A stretch of 64,000 nt of DNA from JAGLOK01 sp963676355. Its GTDB lineage: Bacteria; Bacillota; Clostridia; Christensenellales; UMGS416. Numbering within the stretch: the stretch's first letter is position 1; each line of letters begins with the position of its first letter. A program made the translations under genes and the position numbers. The notes under the pieces are model-generated. The model was not told where the DNA came from. It saw only the letters and a list, made by a program, of their open reading frames with translations, and searched no databases. Below are positions 39,895 to 49,481 of the stretch, in pieces. Location: positions 1,674,001 to 1,738,000 of the forward strand of contig OY781093.1 in assembly GCA_963676355.1 (NCBI GenBank), in the 5' to 3' direction.

Positions 39895-41361
39895 ATGAAA
39901 AGATTATATTTTGTAAAGGTTGCGCTAGTTATAACGGTCGTTTTGCTTTTTTCGGGCTGTGCGGTGATAAATAATATATTTAATCCTCTGCCCGATGAGT
40001 ATAAAGACGGCGTAAAGTATAGCAGAGACTATCCTGATGATGAACTGGAACTATATGATGATGCTTTGGTTTTTGAAGCAGATGAAGATGATGAAGAAAT
40101 CACACTGAAATATGGCTCTGAGGATGAATTGGACGACCTTATTGATTTCTATGAGGATTTGTTTGATGACAAGGAGATGACAATTGATGAAGCTGAGGAA
40201 GGTCGCGATGACTATCACGCTGAAGGCCGCGGCGATGGGTTTAAGTTTGAAATAGATATAGAACAAGCAAGTGGCGACTATGAAACAAGAGTGTTTAAAA
40301 CGGTTGTTGAAATTGAGATAGTGCCCTACGAAGTCGGCGAGCAAACCCTTGAGAATATGCAGGGCTTCTGGCTTGTATGCGGACTGGGAAATGATATATC
40401 CGATGATTATAGAAAAAGCGGTCAGGCAATGGAAGTCGATGGCATGAAAGTAACGTTTTATTCTGGATTTGAAGCAGAATCTGCTGATAACGATTTTTCA
40501 TTTGACGATGATGACACAATAAGATACACAGACGAAGGCGAAGAGCATACCTCGGATGTTACCTTTGAAACTATTGAAGGCAAAGAATATATGGTGATTT
40601 CAGAAGGCGATATTACAGTGTGCCTTGAAAAATCCAGCGAAGATGAGATGATGTCCTACAAAATGGTAGGCACGGACACTCTTAAAAAGCTGCAAGGCTT
40701 TTGGCTTATATGTGGAGCAGATGGACAGATAGACGATCAATATAGAATGGCAGGACAGGCGATAGACTTTAATGACGTCTTTATGGATTTTTATGACGGG
40801 TTTGAGGTGGACACACTCGGGAATGAATTTGTGTTTTTGGATGAGAACACCATAAATTATACCGAAGAGGGAACTGAATATACAGTTGCAATATCATTTG
40901 AAACGGTGTCCGGTGTAGAATATCTAGTTATGACGGTTGAAGCCGTAAGCGTATATTTAGAGAAATCCAGCTATGATACCATGCTCTCATATAAGGGTTC
41001 TAGTGTAATATATTTAAGTGATTATTTGACTGATGAGCAATTGGAATATTACATCACCGATATAGAGTGGAATCTATCATATATATATAACACCGACGGC
41101 ACATTTGATCAGGCTGAAAATTTCAATAGAATCACATTTGATTCATACTATAACACAGGAGTTTCTGAGTTTTCAGATATTGTTTATGATCATACTTGGT
41201 ATATTGAAGATAGTATTATATATTTTGATTTTGGTAATGATTTTTATGACCAATATTTGCTGGACTATGAGTTTGATGGTGAGGCCGGCTATCTTTATCT
41301 TTTTGATTCAGAAGCCGGCTATAATGATTATGCCTTGGTCTATACTGTTTATGTTCCTTAA
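39895..41361 (+). CDS. Acidic lipoprotein with a duplicated domain; N-terminus shared with the 16128 gene
   Basis: 488 residues from ATG 39895, with AAAGGAG 8 bases upstream. The signal peptide ends in LLFSGC. Residues ~20-130 match the 16128 protein (YDDALVF, LKYGSEDELDDLIDFYEDLF, KTVVEIEI). Then come two ~105-residue tandem repeats: the first opens MQGFWLVCGLGNDISDDYRK, the second LQGFWLICGADGQIDDQYRM, and both end in VxLEKSS-x-D-x-M-x-SYK. A Tyr/Asp-rich C-terminal domain closes the protein. The whole is strongly acidic and predicted to be surface-exposed. Function unknown. A TGGTATAAT -10 lies at ~39851. Confidence 0.78.
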   Translation: MKRLYFVKVALVITVVLLFSGCAVINNIFNPLPDEYKDGVKYSRDYPDDELELYDDALVFEADEDDEEITLKYGSEDELDDLIDFYEDLFDDKEMTIDEAEEGRDDYHAEGRGDGFKFEIDIEQASGDYETRVFKTVVEIEIVPYEVGEQTLENMQGFWLVCGLGNDISDDYRKSGQAMEVDGMKVTFYSGFEAESADNDFSFDDDDTIRYTDEGEEHTSDVTFETIEGKEYMVISEGDITVCLEKSSEDEMMSYKMVGTDTLKKLQGFWLICGADGQIDDQYRMAGQAIDFNDVFMDFYDGFEVDTLGNEFVFLDENTINYTEEGTEYTVAISFETVSGVEYLVMTVEAVSVYLEKSSYDTMLSYKGSSVIYLSDYLTDEQLEYYITDIEWNLSYIYNTDGTFDQAENFNRITFDSYYNTGVSEFSDIVYDHTWYIEDSIIYFDFGNDFYDQYLLDYEFDGEAGYLYLFDSEAGYNDYALVYTVYVP

Positions 41362-41382
41362 TGATTGATTTAGTGCGTTGAT

Positions 41383-41416
41383 AAAGCTGCCTATAAAAAG
41401 GCGGCTTTTCTTTTTT
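41383..41416 (+). terminator. Terminator of the 39895 gene
   Basis: AAAGCTGCCT-ATAAA-AAGGCGGCTTTT followed by CTTTTTT (one G-U pair). Confidence 0.8.
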
Positions 41417-41519
41417 ACCAATAACTTTTTTGACGGAAAAACCCCTTTTGCCTAATTACATAACTATGCTATAATATAAAGATATAAAAGATATAAAACT
41501 TCACATTAAAGAGGTTCAC

Positions 41520-41975
41520 ATGAATAAATGGGATAAACGCTTTATGGAAATGGCTGATTTAGTTGCCACTTGGTCTTCTTGCTATCAGGAAAACAGACAG
41601 GTGGGAGCTGTTATCGTGCGCGACAAACGTGTTATAACTACAGGTTATAACGGTGCACCTGCGGGGATAAAAAGCTGCGTGGAAAAAGGCGAGTGCCTTC
41701 GCCGCAAAAACAATGTGCCAAGCGGTACAAGGGCGGAGCTGTGCTATGCGATACATGCAGAGCAAAATGCCATTATCCAAGCGGCAAGAATCGGGATTTC
41801 AGTAAAAGATGCAACGCTCTACTGCACGCATCAGCCCTGCGTAATTTGCTCTAAAATGATTGTTAATGCGGGAATAGCAAAGGTGTTTTTCAGACATGAC
41901 TATCCTGATGAATTTTCGCTTGAGATATTTAGAGAAGCCGGAGTGGAGCTTGTTAAAGCTGACGAAGATAAATAA
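41520..41975 (+). CDS. dCMP deaminase (ComEB-like)
   Basis: 151 residues. The zinc-dependent cytidine/deoxycytidylate deaminase site is complete: YAIHAEQNAIIQAA (His ligand and catalytic Glu) and THQPCVICSKMIVNAG (two Cys ligands). GTRAELCYAIHAE and TTGYNGAPAGIKSC are family signatures. It turns dCMP into dUMP for dTMP synthesis. An extended -10 (TGCTATAAT) stands ~50 bases upstream. The NUDIX gene follows after 49 bases; the pair forms a small nucleotide-hygiene cluster. Confidence 0.94.
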   Translation: MNKWDKRFMEMADLVATWSSCYQENRQVGAVIVRDKRVITTGYNGAPAGIKSCVEKGECLRRKNNVPSGTRAELCYAIHAEQNAIIQAARIGISVKDATLYCTHQPCVICSKMIVNAGIAKVFFRHDYPDEFSLEIFREAGVELVKADEDK

Positions 41976-42024
41976 AAATAGATAATATATGCACTTAAAA
42001 CAAGGAAATAAGATAGGAAACTAA

Positions 42025-42510
42025 ATGGAAACAGGAATTAACTATACTCTCTGCTTTATTAAAAGGGGAGATGAAATACTAATGCTCAACCGTGAAAAAG
42101 CATCATGGATGGGCTCGTGGAATGGCGTTGGCGGACGCATAGAAAAAGGCGAAACGCCAAAAGAAGGAATTCTGCGTGAAGTGTATGAGGAAACGGGCAT
42201 AAAGCTTTCGGATGTTAATGACCGTGGCATTGTAACTTGGGAATCGGATGACGAAACTTTTGGAGGAATGCACCTATACATTGCGCAGATAAGTGACGAT
42301 ATTGAATTTGTAACGCCAAAAGCCACCGATGAAGGAATTTTAGACTGGAAAAAGATAGATTGGATTTTAAATCCCGATAATACAGGTGTTATAAAAAATA
42401 TACAACACTTCTTGCCCATAGCTTTGGAAAATGACAAGAGGTATTGTTTTGCTTGCATTTACGAAGGATACAATTTGGTGGAATTTTTAGATGAGGAAAT
42501 AACTGAATAA
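42025..42510 (+). CDS. NUDIX hydrolase, 8-oxo-dGTP diphosphatase-like
   Basis: 161 residues. The NUDIX box is intact (GGRIEKGETPKEGILREVYE then ETGI). NREKASWMGSWNGVGGRIE and the late WKKIDWILNPDNTGVI are like MTH1/MutT-type YvcI proteins that sanitise oxidised purine nucleotides. The exact nucleotide is not proven. It follows the dCMP deaminase gene in the same direction. Confidence 0.87.
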   Translation: METGINYTLCFIKRGDEILMLNREKASWMGSWNGVGGRIEKGETPKEGILREVYEETGIKLSDVNDRGIVTWESDDETFGGMHLYIAQISDDIEFVTPKATDEGILDWKKIDWILNPDNTGVIKNIQHFLPIALENDKRYCFACIYEGYNLVEFLDEEITE

Positions 42511-42559
42511 GCCTATTTGATGTGCTGACTTCCTATTAAGATAGAGTTTGGAGCAATCG

Positions 42560-44653
42560 ATGGAGAACAATTCCAATAAGAGTGAGTATCAATTCCTTGA
42601 CTTTTTTGATCTTGAAGAGATTCAGAAACTACAGGATCTTTTTTCTGCCGCCACAGGAGTGGCTTCGCTTATTACTACACCTGAAGGTGTGCCTATCACG
42701 CGACAGAGTGGCTTTTCTGATTTTTGCATAAAGGTTAGAGCAACCGAGAAGGGTCATTGCAACTGTATGGTGTCCGACAAGCTAATCGGAAGCCCTAAAG
42801 ACGACGGACCAAGGGTTCAAAGATGCATGAGCAGCGGGCTGTATGACGGTGGTGCAAGCATTATGGTGGGCAATAAGCACATTGCAAACTGGATGATAGG
42901 TCAAATCAAGGATGAAAACTTCAGCGAAGAAAAATTGCTAGAATATGCACAGAGTATTGGTCTTGATTATTCTGATATAAAAAGTGATATAAGTAAAATT
43001 GCTCGTATGTCTGTTGAGCGATTTGAAAAGATATGCGATGTTTTGTTTTACAATGCGAAATTGCTTTCAAAGCATGCGGCTGAAAATCTAAAGCTCAAAA
43101 ATGAAATAGAAAAAAGGGTTAAAACAGAAAGACTGCTCAAAAAAGAAAAAGAGCAATTTAAAGTAACCATTTCTTCCATAGGCGATGGAGTTCTCGTGAC
43201 AGATGATAGGGGGATTATCACCTTTATCAACAAAGCGACTGAAGATATTACAGGATGGACTACTCCTGAAGCTATAGGCAAGCCGCTTGATGAAGTGATG
43301 GTAATTGTTGATGAATTCACAAGACAAAAACAACACAACCCTGCCAAAATCGTACTGGAAACAGGCGAAAAATATGAGCTTGAAGATAACACTGTTCTAA
43401 TATGCAAAAATGGTGAGGAAAAATATATTACAGACAGTGCAGCGCCCATTATGACTGCGACCAAAAAAATACTTGGCGTTGTAATAGTTATAAAAGATTC
43501 AACAACAGACCGCATGCATGAAAAAGAGTTAATAAACCGTGATTTGCGTCTGACAGCTATGATAAATAACATTACCGATGTTATAGTGATAATGAATTTG
43601 GAAGACGAAGTGATATTCCAAAGTGATAACATAAAAAAAGTGTTAGGATGGGATACACGTGACTTTTTAAACAAGAAAAACTACAACATCGTCCATCCTG
43701 ACGATGCGCAATATGTGGAGCAAGAGTATAATAAAATCAAAAAATCTAAAAAAACAAAAACCTTAAAGCCAATTCGAATGCTTTGCAAAGATGGCACTGA
43801 GAAATATGTTAAATTGAGCTGGACTAACAGGGCTGATGATCCAAACATTGGCGGCATTCTTATGAATTTTCATGACATAACAAAAAGAGTTGAGCTGCAA
43901 AATAAAAATGAGGAAGCTCGTGCCATGATTCGCAACCAGCAAAAGCTGGAGTCAGTTGGAACGCTTGCAAGTGGTGTTGCGCACGAGATAAATAACCCCA
44001 TCAATGGCATCATGAACTATGGTCAGCTTATTTTAGAGTCGGAAAGCATCGATGAGCTTAACAGAGAGTATGCAAAAGAGATACTTCATGAAACGAAAAG
44101 AGTGTCCCAAATAGTACGCAATCTGTTACAGTTTTCAAGGCAGGATCGAGAAAGCTATTCGCATGCAATGGTGGATGATGTGATTGAAAGAACACTGTCA
44201 TTGATAAAAACCATTCTTCGGCATGATCAAATTACGCTGGAGATTGATATTCAAGAGGACTTGCCGGCCTTTGAGTGCAGAAGCCAGCAGATACAACAAG
44301 TGCTTATGAATCTCATAACCAACTCACGCGATGCGCTCAATGAGAAGTATCCGGGTTATGATGAAAATAAAAAGATAATAGTTACGGCTAAAAAGCAGAT
44401 GGTTAAAGGTGGTTCTGGAATCAGAATAGTGGTGAAAGATTACGGCAATGGCATCGCAGAGAATGCTAAAGACAGAGTGTTTGAGCCGTTTTTCACTACA
44501 AAAGACAGGACAAAGGGAACAGGACTTGGCCTTACTATAAGCTATGGCATCGTTCAAGACCATGGCGGAGTGCTAAGGTATGAAACCAAAGAAGGTGAAT
44601 TTGCAAAATTCATTATTGATTTGCCTGAGCTGCAGAATACAAAACAAGATTGA
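42560..44653 (+). CDS. PocR-PAS-PAS sensor histidine kinase
   Basis: 697 residues from ATG 42560, with GGAG 6 bases upstream. No transmembrane helix, so cytoplasmic. The N-terminal ~180 residues form a PocR sensory domain (SGFSDFCIKVRATEKGHCNC, ASIMVGNKHIANWMIGQI) that in characterised proteins senses diols or other small ligands, with Cys residues that might bind metal. Two PAS domains follow (~220-330 and ~345-455). HisKA comes next with the phospho-acceptor H475 in GVAHEINNPINGI, then HATPase with LMNLITNSRDAL, VKDYGNGIAE and TKGTGLGLTIS. There is no response regulator next to it. Confidence 0.92.
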   Translation: MENNSNKSEYQFLDFFDLEEIQKLQDLFSAATGVASLITTPEGVPITRQSGFSDFCIKVRATEKGHCNCMVSDKLIGSPKDDGPRVQRCMSSGLYDGGASIMVGNKHIANWMIGQIKDENFSEEKLLEYAQSIGLDYSDIKSDISKIARMSVERFEKICDVLFYNAKLLSKHAAENLKLKNEIEKRVKTERLLKKEKEQFKVTISSIGDGVLVTDDRGIITFINKATEDITGWTTPEAIGKPLDEVMVIVDEFTRQKQHNPAKIVLETGEKYELEDNTVLICKNGEEKYITDSAAPIMTATKKILGVVIVIKDSTTDRMHEKELINRDLRLTAMINNITDVIVIMNLEDEVIFQSDNIKKVLGWDTRDFLNKKNYNIVHPDDAQYVEQEYNKIKKSKKTKTLKPIRMLCKDGTEKYVKLSWTNRADDPNIGGILMNFHDITKRVELQNKNEEARAMIRNQQKLESVGTLASGVAHEINNPINGIMNYGQLILESESIDELNREYAKEILHETKRVSQIVRNLLQFSRQDRESYSHAMVDDVIERTLSLIKTILRHDQITLEIDIQEDLPAFECRSQQIQQVLMNLITNSRDALNEKYPGYDENKKIIVTAKKQMVKGGSGIRIVVKDYGNGIAENAKDRVFEPFFTTKDRTKGTGLGLTISYGIVQDHGGVLRYETKEGEFAKFIIDLPELQNTKQD

Positions 44654-44667
44654 AATATGGAGAATAG

Positions 44668-45435
44668 ATGACGAACAAAGAGATTTTTAAAATAGCAACT
44701 GAGCAATCCGCAATAGACAATGGTTGCGCGGCAGAAGACTTTTTCATTGGCGATAATAAAACAGTAGTATCGGTAAAAAATTCACAGGCTAGGGTTTACT
44801 ATACCCAGCCTCTTTTCTTAAACTTTATATCATATGGCAACAACATTGTAGCCTCTGGAGACAAAAGCATTCTTCCATTTGCACAAGAGTATATGGACAA
44901 ATATGGAGTGGAGCACTGCTTTGAAACGCCCAACTTTCATGTGCTAAATGATGAGCTTTTAAAACATGGACATAAGATATGCTTTATGGCAGAATACAGC
45001 CTGCCTGACATGGAAGTTTTGCGTCCGCTTGAGTGCGAATATGAACTTAGAACGCTTGAGCCTTCAGACTTTTATAATCTTTATACACCTGAGTGGGAAA
45101 ACGCTTTGTCTGAAAAGCGAAAGAATCTGGATATGCTAGCTGTTGGTGCCTATGACAATGGAGTGCTTGTCGGACTTGCAGGCTGCTCTGCAGATTGTGA
45201 TAGCATGTGGCAGATTGGTGTGGATGTTTTGCCGGAATATAGGAAAAAGGGCATAGCTGCAGCGGTTACAAGCATGCTTGCATGTGAAGTGGTGGAGCGA
45301 GGCAAAGTGCCTTTTTACTGCTGTGCATGGTCAAACATTGGCTCTATTCGCAATGCGATAAAAAGCGGTTTCCGACCTGCTTGGGTGGAGATGACAGCAA
45401 AAAGCTGTGAGTTTGTGGATGATGCGAATAAGTAG
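44668..45435 (+). CDS. GNAT-family N-acetyltransferase
   Basis: 255 residues. The C-terminal half holds the acetyl-CoA-binding fold (VGLAGCSADCDSMWQIGVDV, LPEYRKKGIAAAVTSMLACE, then AWSNIGSIRNAIKSGFRP). The N-terminal half is a degenerate GNAT-like segment. The acceptor is unknown. It starts 14 bases after the kinase stop with GGAG in the gap, so probably co-transcribed with it. Confidence 0.87.
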   Translation: MTNKEIFKIATEQSAIDNGCAAEDFFIGDNKTVVSVKNSQARVYYTQPLFLNFISYGNNIVASGDKSILPFAQEYMDKYGVEHCFETPNFHVLNDELLKHGHKICFMAEYSLPDMEVLRPLECEYELRTLEPSDFYNLYTPEWENALSEKRKNLDMLAVGAYDNGVLVGLAGCSADCDSMWQIGVDVLPEYRKKGIAAAVTSMLACEVVERGKVPFYCCAWSNIGSIRNAIKSGFRPAWVEMTAKSCEFVDDANK

Positions 45436-45572
45436 TGCGGTAAGTCACTAAGCCCCCACACAAAGCCTATAGATAAAGAATTCAAACGCATTTTTTCACC
45501 TTTTTTATGATTATTATTTTAGAAGTTACAATCTGCATTTACATAAAGGTTATATAAGGATAAGATACCTTT

Positions 45573-46295
45573 ATGAAAAATTATAAAGTGATAGCTTGCA
45601 AAGTAATGATGCGCGAGATGTATTTGCTGGCGGCTCAAAGTGAAAACGCAATCGACATTCTATGGATGAAGCAGGCTTTGCACAACACGCCTGATATTTT
45701 GCGCGAGCAGGTTCAAAAAGCAATAGACGATGTGGAAAGCCAAGAGCAGGATTATGATGCAATAATTTTGGGATATTGCTTGTGCTCAAATGGAATCGTG
45801 GGACTGCGCTCAAAGAAAACACCATTGGTAGTTCCAAGAGGGCATGACTGTGTGACAATGCTTCTGGGTTCAAAAGAGCGATACCGCGAGATATTTGACA
45901 ATCACGATGGCGGCATATATTGGTATTCACCTGGGTGGATTGAGCAGTCGCTTCAGCCGGGCAAACAACGGTATGAAAAGAACTTAAACGAGTATATTGA
46001 AAAATATGGCGCGGACAATGCAGAGTATCTCATGGACATGGAACAGGGCTGGATGAAAGAATACAACTGCGCGCTTTATGTGGACTGGGACATGATCCCG
46101 AGCGACAAGTATGTGAAATATACTAAAGATTGCGCGGATTATCTTAACTGGAAGTTTAGATACGAAAAAGGCGAGAGCTCGCTTGTGCGCGATATGTTTT
46201 CAGGCAAATGGGATGATGAACGCTTTCTGGTGGTTGCACCAAAAAAAGTCATCGCGCCAAGCTATGATGAAAATATTATAAAGACAGAAGATTAA
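45573..46295 (+). CDS. DUF1638 family protein
   Basis: 240 residues. DUF1638 features: YKVIACKVMMREMYLLAA, DAIILGYCLCSNGIVGL, LVVPRGHDCVTMLLGSKERY, and YWYSPGWIEQ. The family contains conserved Cys/His residues and, from general knowledge, often sits near corrinoid-dependent methyltransferase genes; its reaction is unknown. Here its neighbours are the PocR kinase and GNAT gene upstream. Its 3' end overlaps the convergent CPBP gene by 4 bases. Confidence 0.85.
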   Translation: MKNYKVIACKVMMREMYLLAAQSENAIDILWMKQALHNTPDILREQVQKAIDDVESQEQDYDAIILGYCLCSNGIVGLRSKKTPLVVPRGHDCVTMLLGSKERYREIFDNHDGGIYWYSPGWIEQSLQPGKQRYEKNLNEYIEKYGADNAEYLMDMEQGWMKEYNCALYVDWDMIPSDKYVKYTKDCADYLNWKFRYEKGESSLVRDMFSGKWDDERFLVVAPKKVIAPSYDENIIKTED

Positions 46296-47086
46296 ACTTT
46301 TTTGTCTATATGCTTTTTGCTAAGCTCAGATATCACAATTACCACAACCACTACAAGTTGCACGCCAAAAAACACCCATCTTCCAAGCGCTGTGTCCCAG
46401 TATACCATCACTGCGGCTGCCAGATTGCCCGCCCAATGGTGCAGGAACATAAGCGTGAGATTGCCATTTGTGTTTTTGTAAATCCAAGCATAGATGACAC
46501 TGCCTATTGTTGTAACGGCGATAAATTCCCCGATAGGAATTGCAGCCTGTACAGTGCCTTCCATGAAGTGAAGAGGCAGGTGCCACAATCCGTGCAGTGC
46601 GCCAAGAACCAGCGCGGCCGGCAAGAAGGAGTATCTTTTCATAAGGCGGGGTAGCGCATAGCCTCTCCAGCCAAATTCCTCCAGTGGTCCGCCGATAAAA
46701 AACAACAACACAGCAAAGATAGGCAAGGGGAGTGGGGTTTTAAAAAGCTCAAATGCTTTTTGTTCTATTGGCAGCTTGATTGCAAGTGTTGCAAGTATCA
46801 TAGCCGCAGGCAAAAGCAGAGTTGGCAGAAGCCAAATGGGTTTAAAGTTCCAGTTCCACGAACTGCGAAAAAGTTGATTTATACCCGCTTTGCCGTCCTC
46901 TTTTGCACGCAGTATAAATGCCGCTATGGCAGGCCCTAAAAGAGCAAACTGTGAAAACAGCAAAAGGATGTCGGGCACTTTTTTTACCTGTGTGTTCACA
47001 ACAGATGATGACCACAAAGCCCATGAAATAATATATGCAAGTACAAAATATATGATTAAACTGTTTAGTTTAGATTTTTTTAGCAT
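46292..47086 (-). CDS. CPBP-family intramembrane metalloprotease
   Basis: 264 residues, ~8 transmembrane helices. All CPBP motifs are present: EEFGWRGYALPRL (EExxxR), LGALHGLWHLPLHF (FxxxH type) and LHHWAGN (HxxxN type). Members process membrane substrates such as prenylated proteins or bacteriocin-immunity partners; the substrate here is unknown. Single gene. Confidence 0.9.
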   Translation of the reverse strand: MLKKSKLNSLIIYFVLAYIISWALWSSSVVNTQVKKVPDILLLFSQFALLGPAIAAFILRAKEDGKAGINQLFRSSWNWNFKPIWLLPTLLLPAAMILATLAIKLPIEQKAFELFKTPLPLPIFAVLLFFIGGPLEEFGWRGYALPRLMKRYSFLPAALVLGALHGLWHLPLHFMEGTVQAAIPIGEFIAVTTIGSVIYAWIYKNTNGNLTLMFLHHWAGNLAAAVMVYWDTALGRWVFFGVQLVVVVVIVISELSKKHIDKKV

Positions 47087-47392
47087 TTGATTTCTCCTGA
47101 CTGGTTATTCTGGAAATCTATTTTTCATAACATCGAAACTACATAATAATTTTACGGCTGGAGATGCTGATTTACAAGGAATATGGACGAATTCATCCTA
47201 AAATAGTCAAGTATTTTCGATATTAGCAGATTTTGCTTTTATTTGGTTGCAAAAATCATGGTAAGCATATATTATAAAAATAAGATATTAATTGGTAAAG
47301 ATAAGCTTTGGAGCACTGGCTATGGTGCATTTTTGTTTCTGCTGGACAACATGCTTAAAGGCTTTTAATAAAACAGAAGGAAGTGAAGTTAA
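47087..47392. other. 306-base intergenic region
   Basis: AT-rich divergent promoter region between the CPBP gene and the DUF937 gene. TATTATAAAAATAA at ~47270 may supply a -10. No repeat or RNA is seen. Confidence 0.4.
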
Positions 47393-48004
47393 ATGGATTT
47401 TAATAAGTTGATAAAACAATTTTCATCCAACGATGTTTTGGATGTGTTGGCAAGCTCAGTTGGTGGCGATAAGAAGGATGTTGGCAAGGCCGCGGCCCTT
47501 GGCCTTCCTGCTATCATGGAAGCATTAAACCGCAACACAAACACAGACGAGGGAGCACAAGCGCTTACAAAAGCACTTGAATCTCACAAAGGCGCGGACA
47601 CTAGCAATATTGCAGGATTGCTCAAGAACGTCGACATGGAAGACGGAGCAAAGATTATCGGTCATGTTTTTGGCGACAAAAGTGAAAGCGTCGCAAAAAG
47701 CATCTCAAAAAAGACGGGGCTGGACACAGGACAGATTGGAAAGCTGTTAGTACAGTTTGCGCCAGTAATCCTTGATTTTCTTGGAGACGAAAAGGAGAAA
47801 AAAGGTCTTGACGCAGGCGGAATCTCCGGGCTTACATCCACACTTTCGGGACTGTTTGGAAAAGGCGGCGGTGGCGGCTCTGGTTCATTTGGCAAAAATG
47901 CAGGCAGTCTATTGTCAATTGCATCATCATTCCTTGATGACGGAGATGATGAGGATGACGGCGGACAGGACTTGCTCGGCGCATTGGGTGGATTGTTTAG
48001 CTAA
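47393..48004 (+). CDS. DUF937 domain protein
   Basis: 203 residues. The DUF937 (YidB-like) core occupies residues ~1-130 (VLASSVGGDKKDVGKAAALG, LPAIMEALNRNT, IIGHVFGDKSESVAKSISKK, TGLDTGQIGKLLVQFAPVIL). A Gly/Asp-rich flexible tail follows (SGLFGKGGGGGSGSFGK, an acidic DDGDDEDDGG run). Function unknown, likely cytoplasmic. AGAAGGAAG is 10 bases upstream of ATG. Own terminator at 48043-48070. Confidence 0.88.
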   Translation: MDFNKLIKQFSSNDVLDVLASSVGGDKKDVGKAAALGLPAIMEALNRNTNTDEGAQALTKALESHKGADTSNIAGLLKNVDMEDGAKIIGHVFGDKSESVAKSISKKTGLDTGQIGKLLVQFAPVILDFLGDEKEKKGLDAGGISGLTSTLSGLFGKGGGGGSGSFGKNAGSLLSIASSFLDDGDDEDDGGQDLLGALGGLFS

Positions 48005-48042
48005 GGATATTGTAGATAAAACAATTTAAATAGATATATAAG

Positions 48043-48070
48043 AAAAGCTCGGAATATATCCGAGCTTTTT
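48043..48070. terminator. DUF937 gene terminator
   Basis: AAAAGCTCGG / CCGAGCTTTTT hairpin, also usable by the convergent 48093 gene. Confidence 0.88.
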
Positions 48071-48092
48071 GTTTTGATTAAAAATTTAAACT

Positions 48093-48902
48093 TTAGTTAT
48101 CATCTGCTGTATCAGCTTCATCTGCTGTATCTTCCTCTTGGGCTTCATCTGCTTCGGCATTTGCCTCTGCTATAGCAGCTGTTTCTTTTGCGATGTCTCC
48201 GCCTGCGCAGAAATCGCAAGGATCGAGTTTGTTTGCATCCAGTGCTTCCTGCATCGTGCCTTCGATGATTACAGATGAGCGTGAAAGAGCCTGACAATCA
48301 GGGTCAAGGTGATAGGATTTGCCAAACACTGTCCAGTATACTGTTCCTGTGAACTCGCCTGAAGCAGAAGCTGAAAGCTCTGCGGCTTCAACGCTTTCAA
48401 TAGTTGCTGGATTGTAATCTATAGACGCACCCACAGATCCTAACAAGAGAACTGCGATTACTGAAACGAGAATCTTTTTTGTTTTAGCGTTAAGGTTCTT
48501 GTTGCCTTTAAGCACAAGTATGCCAAAAGGTATAAATGCTAGAAGAGCCATGACGACACCCAGCTGGTTTTGCAAAAAACAAACTGCTTTGCTTTTTGAA
48601 GTGCATGGGCTTACGTGGTTTGCCTTCTTCCAAAGAAGCGAGCCGATTATAACAAAAAGAGCGTCAGCTCCAAGAACTACAAAAAGCCAAACCATATTGT
48701 CTGCCGGCAATATGTTGAACAAATGCACAGCAAGAGCTTCACATCCTAATGCGAGCACCCACAAGATAATGGCAGGTATTCTGAACTTCATTGCGTTCTT
48801 TTTTCTGTTTTCTGACCTCAATTTAGACGTATCTTTATTTTTAGCCTTGCTGTAATCGCCTTTCTTGGCGTCCTTGGCCGATACGATTTTCTTTTCTGGC
48901 AT
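48093..48902 (-). CDS. Membrane protein with C-terminal Cys/His domain
   Basis: 269 residues. A basic N-terminus (Lys-rich ~35 residues) is followed by four hydrophobic helices. An extracytoplasmic segment then reads VYWTVFGKSYHLDPDCQALS, followed by RSSVIIEGTMQEALD and DPCDFC. Its YH..C..L....GT..EA....PC..C pattern is a recurring small domain in secreted or envelope Bacillota proteins and could bind a metal. An Ala/Glu/Asp-rich tail ends the protein. Function unknown. GGGGGAAG precedes ATG 48902. Confidence 0.7.
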   Translation of the reverse strand: MPEKKIVSAKDAKKGDYSKAKNKDTSKLRSENRKKNAMKFRIPAIILWVLALGCEALAVHLFNILPADNMVWLFVVLGADALFVIIGSLLWKKANHVSPCTSKSKAVCFLQNQLGVVMALLAFIPFGILVLKGNKNLNAKTKKILVSVIAVLLLGSVGASIDYNPATIESVEAAELSASASGEFTGTVYWTVFGKSYHLDPDCQALSRSSVIIEGTMQEALDANKLDPCDFCAGGDIAKETAAIAEANAEADEAQEEDTADEADTADDN

Positions 48903-49042
48903 AGTCTTCCCCCTGTAAATATATAATTTTATTATATTATATCATTTAATCTATCTATTGGTAATAATTTTAAAAGGAATTTTCATATATTTTGGAAGTT
49001 TTTTTACTTGCTCGAATTTTATTGGATGAAAGGATAAAGGAA

Positions 49043-49357
49043 TCACTCAGCAATCCAAAAGCCGTCAACGAATTTTGCAGACAGAACTTCTAATGTTTCG
49101 CTGTGAAATGCTTTTAATACGCACAGGCTCATTTCAGGAATAGATTCTTTTACGAACTTAAAACGAGGCATCTTTTTGCTTTCTCTTTGGATAACTTCAA
49201 AAAACATGTCGTAAGGTCTTATCCAGAAACTGTAGTCATCATAGAGCTTTTGGTAGAGGACATAGTCTTCGCCTTTATATTGGCAGAGGCCAAAAACTTG
49301 ATATTTATTGCCTTTAAAGTGCTGGTATATTCCTTGCTTGATTGCTTTATTATTCAC
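49043..49357 (-). CDS. DUF1653 domain protein
   Basis: 104 residues. The N-terminal ~55 residues match DUF1653 (KQGIYQHFKGNKYQVFGLCQ, DYVLYQKLY, FWIRPYDMFFEVI), a small SH3-like beta domain of unknown role. The C-terminal half is unassigned. GTG start at 49357 with AGAGG upstream. Confidence 0.82.
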   Translation of the reverse strand: MNNKAIKQGIYQHFKGNKYQVFGLCQYKGEDYVLYQKLYDDYSFWIRPYDMFFEVIQRESKKMPRFKFVKESIPEMSLCVLKAFHSETLEVLSAKFVDGFWIAE

Positions 49358-49481
49358 TTTTGCCTCTTTCTGTTATGCTGTTAGATGTGATAAACATTAT
49401 ACCAATGCAAAATGATTAGTTCAATCATTCCAATTTGAACTGCTATACATAAAATGGGCTAAAGCAATCGCTCTCGCAATT

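Noticed and set aside
47087..47392. Possible small RNA in the region before the DUF937 gene
   Set aside because: Only AT-rich sequence without a convincing stem-terminator pair was found.
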